A DNA stretch of 5,828 nt, from assembly GCA_030149585.1 (NCBI GenBank), contig JASFBJ010000228.1, positions 1-5,828 of the forward strand, written 5' to 3'. Shown one piece after another: positions 1-5,401 of this stretch. The translations under genes were made by a program, and so were the position numbers. The notes beneath the pieces are model-generated. The model was not told where the DNA came from, did not search any database, and was given only the letters and a program-made list of their open reading frames with translations. Every line of letters begins with the position of its first letter. Position 1 is the stretch's first letter. Source of the stretch: Desulfobacterales bacterium. GTDB lineage: Bacteria > Desulfobacterota > Desulfobacteria > Desulfobacterales > JASFBJ01.

Positions 1-247
1 TGATTTGCAGCAGCTTTTTAAGTGAAAACTCGATTCCAATGGTAAAAAGTAATAATACAATACCGATTTCAGCTAAAATTTCAACTTCATGAACAGCCTT
101 TACAAGCCCAAAACCGTACGGCCCGACAAATATCCCTGTGAGGAGGTATCCCACAACTGCCGGCACGCGAAATCTATGGCATATAAAGAGTACTGTAATA
201 GCCAGACCAAATATAATTATAATGTCGTTTAGCAGAGGTATTTCCAT
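1..247 (-). CDS. Cation:proton antiporter, CPA2/KefB type (N-terminal part, runs off left edge)
   Basis: Only the first 82 residues are in the window. The frame starts at an ATG (complement of 245-247) and is open to base 1. The protein begins MEIPLLNDIIIIFGLAI and continues with a second hydrophobic helix around RVPAVVGYLLTGIFVGPYG (residues 27-45). A third segment, LAEIGIVLLLFTIGIEFSL (58-76), follows. These are the first membrane helices of the monovalent cation:proton antiporter-2 family (KefB/KefC/RosB type), inner-membrane proteins that exchange K+ or Na+ for protons. The C-terminal part, where a TrkA-N nucleotide-binding domain may or may not follow, is outside the window, so the exact subtype cannot be given. 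A purine-rich ribosome site (AAAAGG, complement of 259-264) lies upstream of the ATG. The gene is divergent from lgt. Family assignment rests on recognised sequence pattern and is fairly secure. Confidence 0.88.
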   Translation of the reverse strand, partial: MEIPLLNDIIIIFGLAITVLFICHRFRVPAVVGYLLTGIFVGPYGFGLVKAVHEVEILAEIGIVLLLFTIGIEFSLKKLLQI

Positions 248-258
248 TTTATGATTTA

Positions 259-264
259 CCTTTT
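259..264 (-). promoter_or_regulatory. Ribosome binding site of the antiporter gene
   Basis: On the minus strand AAAAGG lies 11 bases before the ATG at 247-245. It is the only purine-rich SD-like stretch there and supports that start. Confidence 0.5.
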
Positions 265-290
265 TATTTCATATTATTTTTTCAGCAAAG

Positions 291-311
291 CTCTAAAGTT
301 TTTATTTAGAG
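291..311. repeat. Perfect 7-bp inverted repeat in the antiporter/lgt divergent spacer
   Basis: CTCTAAA (291-297) and TTTAGAG (305-311) are perfect complements separated by 7 bases. It sits in the 5' leader or promoter area of the minus-strand antiporter gene. No T-run follows on the plus strand and only a short A/T stretch on the other, so it does not look like a terminator. It could be an operator or a small leader hairpin. A chance palindrome in A/T-rich DNA is also possible. Confidence 0.35.
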
Positions 312-397
312 GATATAACCAAATATCTTTAATTGGAACACTTATTTTTGCGCGAACCCTTAGAACAAATTTATCGTGCCTGATTAAAAGCATTTGA

Positions 398-426
398 TTG
401 ACATAAACAAAAAAAATGATTTAAAT
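398..426 (+). promoter_or_regulatory. Sigma70-type promoter for lgt (TTGACA - 17 bp - TTAAAT)
   Basis: A consensus -35 hexamer TTGACA (398-403) is followed after exactly 17 bases by TTAAAT (421-426), a 4/6 match to the -10 box. Transcription would start near 433, about 48 bases before the ATG at 481. This placement argues against a longer Lgt starting at the TTG at 394, because that start would lie upstream of the transcript. Confidence 0.55.
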
Positions 427-480
427 TACTTTTGGGTTTTGTTTCTCAGGGAAATTATTTCACAGGATATTTTAAATATT

Positions 481-1350
481 ATGGATCAGTTCTGGAGTTT
501 TTGGCAGCACCTGCCGGGAAAAATAGACCCGGTTATTTTCCAAATCGGCCATTTTAAATTACAATACTATGGTTTGATGTATATTATTGGTTTCAGCATA
601 ACTTATTTTATGGTGCTATACCGAATTAAGCATGAACCTGTCTTTAAAATTTCTCTGGAACATATTCAGGGTTTTTGTATGGCAATTATTATCGGCCTGT
701 TAATAGGAGCCCGTTTAGGATATGTTCTGTTCTATAATTTTTCCTATTACAGCGCCCACCTGTTAGAGATAATAATGCCGTTTAAATTTTCCAATGGAAT
801 AGCCTTTACCGGTATTAGCGGAATGTCTTATCATGGCGGACTCATTGGCGCTATTTTGGGAACTTTGATCTATGTTAGAAAATATAAGCTTGATTATTGG
901 AAGATGGCCGATCTTTTTGTACCGGTAATTCCTTTGGGTTATGCCTTTGGCCGCCTGGGTAATTTTATCAATGGTGAGCTGTATGGCAGGGTAACCACCG
1001 CACCTTACGGCATGTATTTCCCCCTGGCCGAGGATTTTATGCTGCGGCATCCTTCCCAGCTTTATGAGGCTTTTTTTGAAGGTCCCTTTCTATTTGTAAT
1101 TCTTTGGTATCTACGCAAAATTGTCAAAACAAAAGGAGCAATGCTTGCAATTTATCTGGCAGGATACGGCGTGGTAAGATTTTTCATTGAATATTTTCGT
1201 CAGCCGGATGACCATCTGGGCTTTGTCTGGTTGACTTTTTCCATGGGCCAACTGCTTTGCATTGGGATGATAACAGGCAGTATTGGGTTATTTCTTTTTT
1301 TATATTCCAAAAACCAAAGGAGCGTTATTGGTTGTGAAAAAAAGGTGTGA
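481..1350 (+). CDS. lgt: Prolipoprotein diacylglyceryl transferase
   Basis: Inner-membrane enzyme that moves the diacylglyceryl group of phosphatidylglycerol to the lipobox cysteine of prolipoproteins, the first step of lipoprotein maturation. From ATG 481 the product is 289 aa, close to E. coli Lgt (about 290). The N-terminus DPVIFQIG...YYGLMY aligns with the E. coli start, with Y30 matching Tyr26. Further signatures are SYHGGLIGA (H118, matching His103) and GRLGNFINGELYGR (157-170; R158, N161 and G169 matching Arg143, Asn146 and Gly154). YGVVRFFIEYFRQPD (229-243) contains the second essential arginine region. About seven hydrophobic segments are present. The frame is open back to a TTG at 394, but that extension lacks family similarity and an SD, and overlaps the promoter. 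The SD is weak (AGGA at 464-467, 13 bases away). The 3' end overlaps tag by 17 bp. All key residues seem intact. Confidence 0.95.
   Translation: MDQFWSFWQHLPGKIDPVIFQIGHFKLQYYGLMYIIGFSITYFMVLYRIKHEPVFKISLEHIQGFCMAIIIGLLIGARLGYVLFYNFSYYSAHLLEIIMPFKFSNGIAFTGISGMSYHGGLIGAILGTLIYVRKYKLDYWKMADLFVPVIPLGYAFGRLGNFINGELYGRVTTAPYGMYFPLAEDFMLRHPSQLYEAFFEGPFLFVILWYLRKIVKTKGAMLAIYLAGYGVVRFFIEYFRQPDDHLGFVWLTFSMGQLLCIGMITGSIGLFLFLYSKNQRSVIGCEKKV
1316..1322 (+). promoter_or_regulatory. Ribosome binding site of tag
   Basis: AAAGGAG lies inside the last codons of lgt. It is 5 bases before a TTG (1328) and 11 before a GTG (1334), the two plausible tag starts. Its position implies translation of tag from the lgt message. 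Confidence 0.7.
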
Positions 1351-1894
1351 ATGGGCTATTTCTGATCCGATTTATATTAAGTACCATGATACTGAGTGGG
1401 GAGTTCCTTTGTATGATGATAATAATTTATTTGAGTTTCTTGTTTTAGACGGCGCTCAGGCAGGGTTGAGCTGGCTCACTATATTAAAAAAGAGAGAGAA
1501 TTACAGGCTTGCCTTTGATAATTTTAATCCTGAGAAAATTGCCGTTTATACTGATCGAAAAATTAGCCGGCTGCTGGCTGATAAAGGAATTATTCGTAAC
1601 CGTCTAAAAATAATATCAGCTATTAGGAATGCAAAAGCATTTTTAGCTGTTCAGGAAAAATATAATGGTTTTAGCAAGTATATCTGGCAATTTACAAATG
1701 GCAGAATAATTAAAAACAGATGGCGCCAGCCAACTGATTTGCCGGCAAAAACAAAAGAATCAACAGCTATGAGCAAGGCCTTGAAACAGGACGGCTTTAA
1801 TTTTGTCGGGCCTGTCATCTGTTATGCTTTTATGCAGGCTGCAGGCATGGTAAACGACCATCTGGTGGACTGCTTCCGCTATTCTGAGGTGTAA
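1334..1894 (+). CDS. tag: DNA-3-methyladenine glycosylase I
   Basis: Base-excision repair enzyme that removes 3-methyladenine from alkylated DNA in the cytoplasm. From GTG 1334 it is 186 aa (E. coli Tag 187) and starts MKKRCEWAISDP as in the family. The zinc site of the HhH-GPD-like Tag fold is complete: C5, H18, H176 and C180, matching E. coli Cys4, His17, His175 and Cys179. Y17 and W47 (QAGLSW) match the base-pocket residues Tyr16 and Trp46. FVGPVICYAFMQAAGMVNDH near the C-terminus is typical. At the position of the base-contacting Glu38 this protein has D39. The start is uncertain: TTG 1328 (two residues longer) has a closer SD spacing, while GTG 1334 gives the family N-terminus. A longer frame back to 1283 would lie inside lgt and looks spurious. 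The gene overlaps lgt by 17 bp and is probably cotranscribed with it. Confidence 0.94.
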   Translation: MKKRCEWAISDPIYIKYHDTEWGVPLYDDNNLFEFLVLDGAQAGLSWLTILKKRENYRLAFDNFNPEKIAVYTDRKISRLLADKGIIRNRLKIISAIRNAKAFLAVQEKYNGFSKYIWQFTNGRIIKNRWRQPTDLPAKTKESTAMSKALKQDGFNFVGPVICYAFMQAAGMVNDHLVDCFRYSEV

Positions 1895-1948
1895 AAAAAA
1901 TATTATCCCTGCTATTTAATAAACTGTAAATTTGCCTGTATTCCAAAA

Positions 1949-2043
1949 TATTTTTTTAAACAAAATTAAAAATATCTCAAGTTATCAGGATAAAATCCGA
2001 TAAAAATTATAAGTGTTTTTTATAATTATTTTTTTAAACAAAA
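1949..2043. repeat. 17-bp perfect direct repeat flanking a 61-bp A/T-rich spacer
   Basis: TATTTTTTTAAACAAAA occurs at 1949-1965 and again at 2027-2043, 78 bases apart. The second copy runs into the SD of the glycosyltransferase gene. The 61 bases between hold two small palindromes (1982-2003 and 2005-2027). It may be a remnant of a duplication or of a small insertion. The sequence is very A/T-rich, which raises the chance of coincidence, although a 17-base exact match in 159 bases is notable. Confidence 0.6.
1982..2035 (+). promoter_or_regulatory. Two adjacent hairpins in the leader of the glycosyltransferase gene
   Basis: First hairpin: TTATC-a-GGAT / ATCC-GATAA (1982-2003), nine pairs with a single bulged A and an AAA loop. 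Second hairpin: AATTATAA / TTATAATT (2005-2012 and 2020-2027) with a 7-base loop, followed by seven Ts at 2029-2035. The second has the layout of an intrinsic terminator but contains only A-T pairs and would be weak. It could end the lgt-tag transcript, attenuate read-through into the next gene, or have no function. A poor promoter match (TTGCCT 1932-1937, 17 bases, TTTAAA 1955-1960) lies upstream. Confidence 0.3.
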
Positions 2044-2047
2044 GGAG
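2041..2047 (+). promoter_or_regulatory. Strong ribosome binding site of the GT4 gene
   Basis: AAAGGAG lies 6 bases before ATG 2054. It fixes the start upstream of the Cys-x2-Cys segment, so that N-terminal extension is probably real. Confidence 0.85.
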
Positions 2048-2053
2048 TTTGAA

Positions 2054-3403
2054 ATGACTTTTTGCAAAATATGCGGCAGGGAACACAGGGTGGGATTTGT
2101 ATCCACCCGTTTTGCCGGAACTGATGGAGTTTCCCTTGAAACAGAAAAATGGGCGGATGTTTTTGAAAAAGAGGGAATGCCCTGCTACTATTTTGCCGGT
2201 GAGCTTGACAGGCCGCCTGAACGTTCTTATCAGGTTGACCTGGCTCATTTTCTACATCCCACTATTAGAGAATTATATAAAAAATGTTTTGGTGCTGATA
2301 GACGGGATCGCTCGGTAACCCAGAAGATCGGAGAAACAAAACGCAAGTTAAAAGATTATCTTTATAACTTTATTACTAAATATGATATTGATCTGCTGGT
2401 TCCTCAAAATTCTCTGACTATTCCCCTTAATATTCCCCTTGGAATAGCGCTAACAGAGGTAATTTCGGAAACCGGAATTTACACTATTGCTCATCATCAT
2501 GATTTTTTCTGGGAACGCCAGCAATTTGTTACTAATGCAATCTGGGAATACTTGAATATGGCTTTCCCGCCCCATCTGTCTTCAATGCGACATGTGGTTA
2601 TCAATAGCTCAGGAGCTAATCAGCTAAGTTTGAGGACCGGCATATCGTCCACCATTATTCCAAATGTAATGGATTTTGAAAATCCACCTGCCCCGCCGGA
2701 TGATTATACCATGGATGTACGGCAATCGCTGGGGATCGAAGATGATGAATTATTTATTTTACAGCCAACCAGGATCGTAAAACGCAAAGGAATTGAGCAT
2801 GCCATTGAGTTTGTCAAGCGGCTGGGCGCTAAAGCCAAACTGGTTATTTCACATGCCTCTGGTGATGAAGGGTATGATTATGAACATCGGGTCTGGGAAT
2901 TCTCGCGAATAATGGGTGTGGAGACCATCTTTGTATCTGATATTATTAATGAGCAAAGAGGTAAAACAAAGGATGGGCGTAAAATTTATACTTTGGAGGA
3001 TATTTATCCCCATGCTGATCTGGTAACTTATCCTTCCACATTTGAAGGGTTTGGGAACGCATTTCTTGAGGCGATTTATTTTAAAAAACCCATAGTTGTA
3101 AATAATTATTCAATCTATTCCACTGATATAAAGCCCAAGGGTTTTTCTGTTGTGGAAATTGACGGGTATGTTACAACCGACGCTGTGCGATTGGCTAAAA
3201 AGATTCTCCGAGATGATAAATTTCGCAGAACCATGGTAAATTATAACTATGAAATTGCTAAAAGGTATTATTCCTATTCTGTGCTGAGACACAGACTAAG
3301 AGCCCTGATTCAGGATTGCCTGGCTTGTCGTTTTGCCCAAACTTTGAGGCCATTGAAGGAGGATTTGTGTGCTGAAGAATCATGCCAGATTATTGAAATG
3401 TGA
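2054..3403 (+). CDS. GT4-family (GT-B fold) glycosyltransferase with terminal cysteine pairs
   Basis: 449-aa retaining glycosyltransferase of the GT4 type, predicted cytoplasmic, with no signal peptide or clear membrane helix. The N-terminal acceptor domain begins with VGFVSTRFAGTDGVSLE (13-29), whose GTDG loop (22-25) follows strand 1. It also has the motif HHHDFFWER (147-155). The donor domain shows PTRIVKRKG (238-246; R240 and K245, the usual phosphate-contacting pair) and an E-x7-E motif (E331, E339) in TFEGFGNAFLEA. The GTDGVSLE and HHHDF-WER pattern recalls, from memory, GT4 enzymes linked to mannosylglucosylglycerate-type compatible solutes, but no solute gene is beside it, so the substrate is unknown. 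Unusual are C4-x2-C7 (with H11) ahead of strand 1, and C422-x2-C425, C439 and C444 at the C-terminus. The start is supported by a strong SD. The 3' end overlaps the LUD gene by 35 bp. Confidence 0.9.
   Translation: MTFCKICGREHRVGFVSTRFAGTDGVSLETEKWADVFEKEGMPCYYFAGELDRPPERSYQVDLAHFLHPTIRELYKKCFGADRRDRSVTQKIGETKRKLKDYLYNFITKYDIDLLVPQNSLTIPLNIPLGIALTEVISETGIYTIAHHHDFFWERQQFVTNAIWEYLNMAFPPHLSSMRHVVINSSGANQLSLRTGISSTIIPNVMDFENPPAPPDDYTMDVRQSLGIEDDELFILQPTRIVKRKGIEHAIEFVKRLGAKAKLVISHASGDEGYDYEHRVWEFSRIMGVETIFVSDIINEQRGKTKDGRKIYTLEDIYPHADLVTYPSTFEGFGNAFLEAIYFKKPIVVNNYSIYSTDIKPKGFSVVEIDGYVTTDAVRLAKKILRDDKFRRTMVNYNYEIAKRYYSYSVLRHRLRALIQDCLACRFAQTLRPLKEDLCAEESCQIIEM
3356..3362 (+). promoter_or_regulatory. 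Ribosome binding site of the LUD gene
   Basis: AAGGAGG, close to the full consensus, lies within the GT4 coding sequence 6 bases before GTG 3369. It decides the GTG start and the 35-bp overlap. Confidence 0.85.
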
Positions 3404-4016
3404 TGAAACTGCTGAAATATGCATAAATAATTTACAGAAACATGGTTTCAAAGCTGATTTTGTTTCCAGTTCCAAAAATGCCCGTCTAAAAATTCAGGAG
3501 ATATTTGCTCCATTTCAAACTTTCGGGTTTGGGGGTTCTGATACTACCCGTCAGTTGAATCTGATTGATGATCTAAAAGCTGCCGGAAAAACAGTTTTTG
3601 ATCACTGGCAGGAAAATTTATCCAAAGATCAGGACCTTGAAATCAGGCTTGCTCAGGGGCGTTGTGACTGTTTTATCTGCAGCGCCAATGCTATTGCGGC
3701 AACCGGCGAAATTATCAACGTGGATGGAATCGGTAACAGGACCAATGCAATGACTTTTGGTACTCGTAAAGTTGTTATTGTGGCAGGGATGAATAAAGTC
3801 ACTTTGGATCTTGCTTCAGCCTTGAAAAGAGTCAGGGAAGTTGCCGGGCCCATGCGGGCAAAAAGTCTGAATATGGAAACACCTTGCAATAAAACCGGTA
3901 TTTGCAGTGATTGTAACTCTCCGCAACGGATTTGCCGGATTACCACAATCTTGCATCGCTGCCCAATGCTTTCTGATGTCTCTGTCGTCCTTATAAATGA
4001 GGCTCTTGGATATTAG
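3369..4016 (+). CDS. LUD-domain protein (LutC/YkgG-related, stand-alone)
   Basis: 215-aa soluble protein of the LUD (lactate utilization, DUF162) family. Seen motifs are TFGFGGSDTTRQL (51-63), the glycine-rich GGS loop typical at this place, and ICSANAIAATGEIINVDGIGNR (103-124) with GNR at 122-124. TFGTRKVVIVAGMNKV (129-143) follows, then TPC-x5-C-x2-C-x6-C (C173, C179, C182, C189) in the TGICSDCNSPQRIC block. In LutABC, LUD proteins work with an iron-sulfur LutB and LutA to oxidise lactate. Neither partner is here, so it is probably one of the short stand-alone LUD proteins common in anaerobes, whose reaction I cannot name. The cysteine block is typical of this subgroup; whether it binds a metal or cluster is not known to me. 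GTG start with a strong SD. It is probably translationally coupled to the GT4 gene. Confidence 0.9.
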   Translation: MLKNHARLLKCDETAEICINNLQKHGFKADFVSSSKNARLKIQEIFAPFQTFGFGGSDTTRQLNLIDDLKAAGKTVFDHWQENLSKDQDLEIRLAQGRCDCFICSANAIAATGEIINVDGIGNRTNAMTFGTRKVVIVAGMNKVTLDLASALKRVREVAGPMRAKSLNMETPCNKTGICSDCNSPQRICRITTILHRCPMLSDVSVVLINEALGY

Positions 4017-4070
4017 GATAATCCGACCTGTTGAAAAAGTGCATGGTTCCTAAGCATTATTATTTGAAAG

Positions 4071-4075
4071 AGGGA
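4071..4075 (+). promoter_or_regulatory. Ribosome binding site of the PPIase gene
   Basis: AGGGA lies 8 bases before ATG 4084, in the 67-bp spacer after the LUD gene. A weak promoter-like pair (TTGAAA 4031-4036, CATTAT 4055-4060, spacing 18) precedes it, so independent transcription is possible but unproven. Confidence 0.6.
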
Positions 4076-4083
4076 ATATTTAA

Positions 4084-5055
4084 ATGTCGAAAAAATACCA
4101 TCAATTCAGATGGTTAATTTTATCTTTTTGTTTTGTCATCTTTATTGGAGGGCCTGCATTTTCAAATGAGCGGGAATACCATAAAATCACGCTGGCAATG
4201 GTCAATCAAACACCAATTTATCAGGATGACCTGATCAATGAAGTTCGTCTGCTTGACAGCCATCCGGCAATGTATAATCACAGCTTTAATAAAAATACAG
4301 AGAAAAATTTTAAAAGTCTGGTTCTTGAAAATATTATTGATTCTATTTTATTGAGTCAGGAGGCTGATAAATTAAAAATTAAAGTAACTGCGGCCTCAAT
4401 TAATAAACAATATACGGAAATTAATAAACGATTGGCTAAAGGCTCTGATTATAATCTTTCCAAAGAGGCCTTGAAAATTAAAATTAGAAAGGGACTGGCC
4501 ATTGAACAGTTGCTGGAAAAAGAAGTTATTCATAAAATCAGGATTTTAGAAACTGAAAAAATCAAGTATTTTGAAAATAGGCGGCTCGAATTCAAACACC
4601 CTGAACAAGTCAGAGTCCGGCATCTTATGATAAAGGTTAATTCTGTTGCCAATGATCCTGATAAAGCCAGGGCAAAGGCTCTCGAAAAAATCGAGATGAT
4701 TCAAAAACGCATGCAGAATAATGAAAATTTTTCAGCGCTGGCCATTGAGTTTTCAGATGACCCCAGCAAAAACAAAGGCGGGGACATTGGTTTTTTTAGC
4801 CGATTTCAAGTTGTTAAACCTTTTGGAGATGCTGCTTTTGCGCTGATGCCGGGTGAGATCAGTCCTATTATTGAAACTCAATTCGGCTATCATCTGATTC
4901 AGTCAATCGCGAAAAAGCCTGAAATTCTTTTGACCTATGAAAAGGTTAAGGATGATATAGAAAAGCTGTTGTTCAAACAACAGAAAAATCAACAGATTAA
5001 AGCATTTGTCAATCAATTGCGGTCTACCGCTATAATTGAAAAGTATTTATTTTAA
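4084..5055 (+). CDS. Exported parvulin-type peptidyl-prolyl cis-trans isomerase (SurA/PrsA-like)
   Basis: 323-aa predicted periplasmic foldase. Residues 1-27 form a Sec signal peptide: KK and R near the start, hydrophobic core WLILSFCFVIFIGG, and likely cleavage after AFS (25-27). There is no usable lipobox, since C16 follows F15 inside the core, so it is probably not a substrate of Lgt. Residues 33-165 are a helical, lysine-rich SurA-N-like chaperone region starting with the conserved strand ITLAMVNQTPIYQDDL (35-50). Residues 175-276 are one PpiC/parvulin domain: VRVRHLMIKV (H180), FSALAIEFSDDPSKNKGGDIGFF (216-238) and FGYHLIQ (H270). The two histidines match the conserved parvulin pair. A helical tail (282-315) completes a SurA/PrsA-like layout with a single isomerase domain; SurA itself has two. 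Likely role: folding of outer-membrane or exported proteins. Terminator-like hairpins start 6 bases after the stop. Confidence 0.92.
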   Translation: MSKKYHQFRWLILSFCFVIFIGGPAFSNEREYHKITLAMVNQTPIYQDDLINEVRLLDSHPAMYNHSFNKNTEKNFKSLVLENIIDSILLSQEADKLKIKVTAASINKQYTEINKRLAKGSDYNLSKEALKIKIRKGLAIEQLLEKEVIHKIRILETEKIKYFENRRLEFKHPEQVRVRHLMIKVNSVANDPDKARAKALEKIEMIQKRMQNNENFSALAIEFSDDPSKNKGGDIGFFSRFQVVKPFGDAAFALMPGEISPIIETQFGYHLIQSIAKKPEILLTYEKVKDDIEKLLFKQQKNQQIKAFVNQLRSTAIIEKYLF

Positions 5056-5068
5056 AGCATGGCCCATT

Positions 5069-5102
5069 AAAAAAGGGCCCAAGAAAAATTTAAGGCCCTT
5101 TT
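5069..5102. terminator. Bidirectional intrinsic terminator downstream of the PPIase gene
   Basis: AAAAGGGCC (5071-5079) pairs perfectly with GGCCCTTTT (5094-5102) across a 14-base loop. On the plus strand the G/C core is followed by only four Ts, so it is a modest terminator for the PPIase transcript. On the minus strand the same core is followed by six Ts (complement of 5069-5074), a more canonical signal. A second small stem (GGCCC 5061-5065 with GGGCC 5075-5079) competes for the same bases. Confidence 0.7.
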
Positions 5103-5128
5103 GGGCATCCTTCATTAATGCCCAAAAG
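5098..5128. repeat. Perfect 11-bp inverted repeat overlapping the terminator
   Basis: CTTTTGGGCAT (5098-5108) and ATGCCCAAAAG (5118-5128) are perfect complements with a 9-base loop. No T-run follows on the plus strand, so it is not a simple terminator. It shares bases 5098-5102 with the preceding stem, and the two cannot form fully at once. Confidence 0.75.
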
Positions 5129-5159
5129 TAGTTTACGCTTTTAAGGTTCTTGCTTTCTC

Positions 5160-5183
5160 GTTCCCACGCCAGAGCATGGAAAC
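5160..5183. repeat. REP-like palindrome
   Basis: GTTCCCACGC (5160-5169), a CAGA loop, and GCATGGAAAC (5174-5183) form a ten-pair hairpin with two wobble (G-T) positions. From memory it resembles the GTTCCCACGC / GCGTGGGAAC palindromes dispersed in many proteobacterial genomes as REP or MITE-like elements. This copy has drifted from perfect symmetry. It sits directly where similarity of the minus-strand PIN fragment ends. A single copy in the window cannot prove repetition. Confidence 0.55.
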
Positions 5184-5185
5184 CA

Positions 5186-5398
5186 GGCAATATCCAGTGA
5201 ATCAAACTTTTTAATCCCCTTTTGATTCAGCGAATTTGCTGTTCCAAGCAGTTCATTATTTTCTTGAATATCAATTATTACATATTTCTTCCAACCACGA
5301 ATTTGCATTTTACGCTCTTTAAATGGATTCTTATCATTCTCATAGCCTAATATGTATGACCAAATCAACTGTATTTTCCCAGTGTATATATCCATTAT
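5186..5398 (-). pseudogene. PIN-domain protein remnant (both ends missing)
   Basis: The minus-strand frame from 5398 to 5186 reads IMDIYTGKIQLIWSYILGYE, then NDKNPFKERK and, near its end, GIKKFDSLDIA. This is the central part of a PIN-type ribonuclease domain of the VapC-like/toxin class, where IWSYIL-YENDKNPF and FDSLHIACA are expected. The N-terminal strand with the first catalytic aspartate is missing. After FDSLDIA, where the usual His is Asp, the frame enters the REP-like palindrome and ends at a stop at 5143-5141 after unrelated residues. The C-terminal TTDD-type segment is absent. To the right of 5398 the open frame continues to 5509 but is only the complement of the kinase remnant. 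Most active-site acids are lost, so a functional product is very unlikely. No antitoxin gene is visible. Family call is from pattern recognition and moderately sure. Confidence 0.65.
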
Positions 5399-5401
5399 GC
5401 A

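Noticed and set aside
394..480. 29-residue N-terminal extension of Lgt
   Set aside because: It has a TTG start without SD, lies over the promoter, and is absent from known Lgt proteins.
763..1050. Minus-strand reading frame opposite lgt
   Set aside because: It is antisense to a well-conserved gene, with no recognisable family and no SD.
1283..1333. Longer Tag starting inside lgt
   Set aside because: The extra residues are the out-of-frame reading of the last Lgt helix. The SD at 1316-1322 points to 1328 or 1334.
3653..3946. Minus-strand reading frame opposite the LUD gene
   Set aside because: It mirrors the conserved LUD coding sequence and shows no domain of its own. The same applies to shorter frames at 1985-2248, 2097-2318 and 3110-3292.
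4031..4060. Promoter TTGAAA-N18-CATTAT before the PPIase gene
   Set aside because: The -10 matches only 4/6 and the spacing is not optimal. It is mentioned with the RBS entry but is too weak for a separate call.
4123..4134. Lipobox in the PPIase signal peptide
   Set aside because: C16 is preceded by LSF inside the hydrophobic core. Phe at -1 does not fit a lipobox, while AFS at 25-27 is a good signal peptidase I site.
5186..5398. Active toxin-antitoxin module
   Set aside because: The PIN fragment lacks the first catalytic acid and the C-terminal acids, and no antitoxin gene adjoins it.
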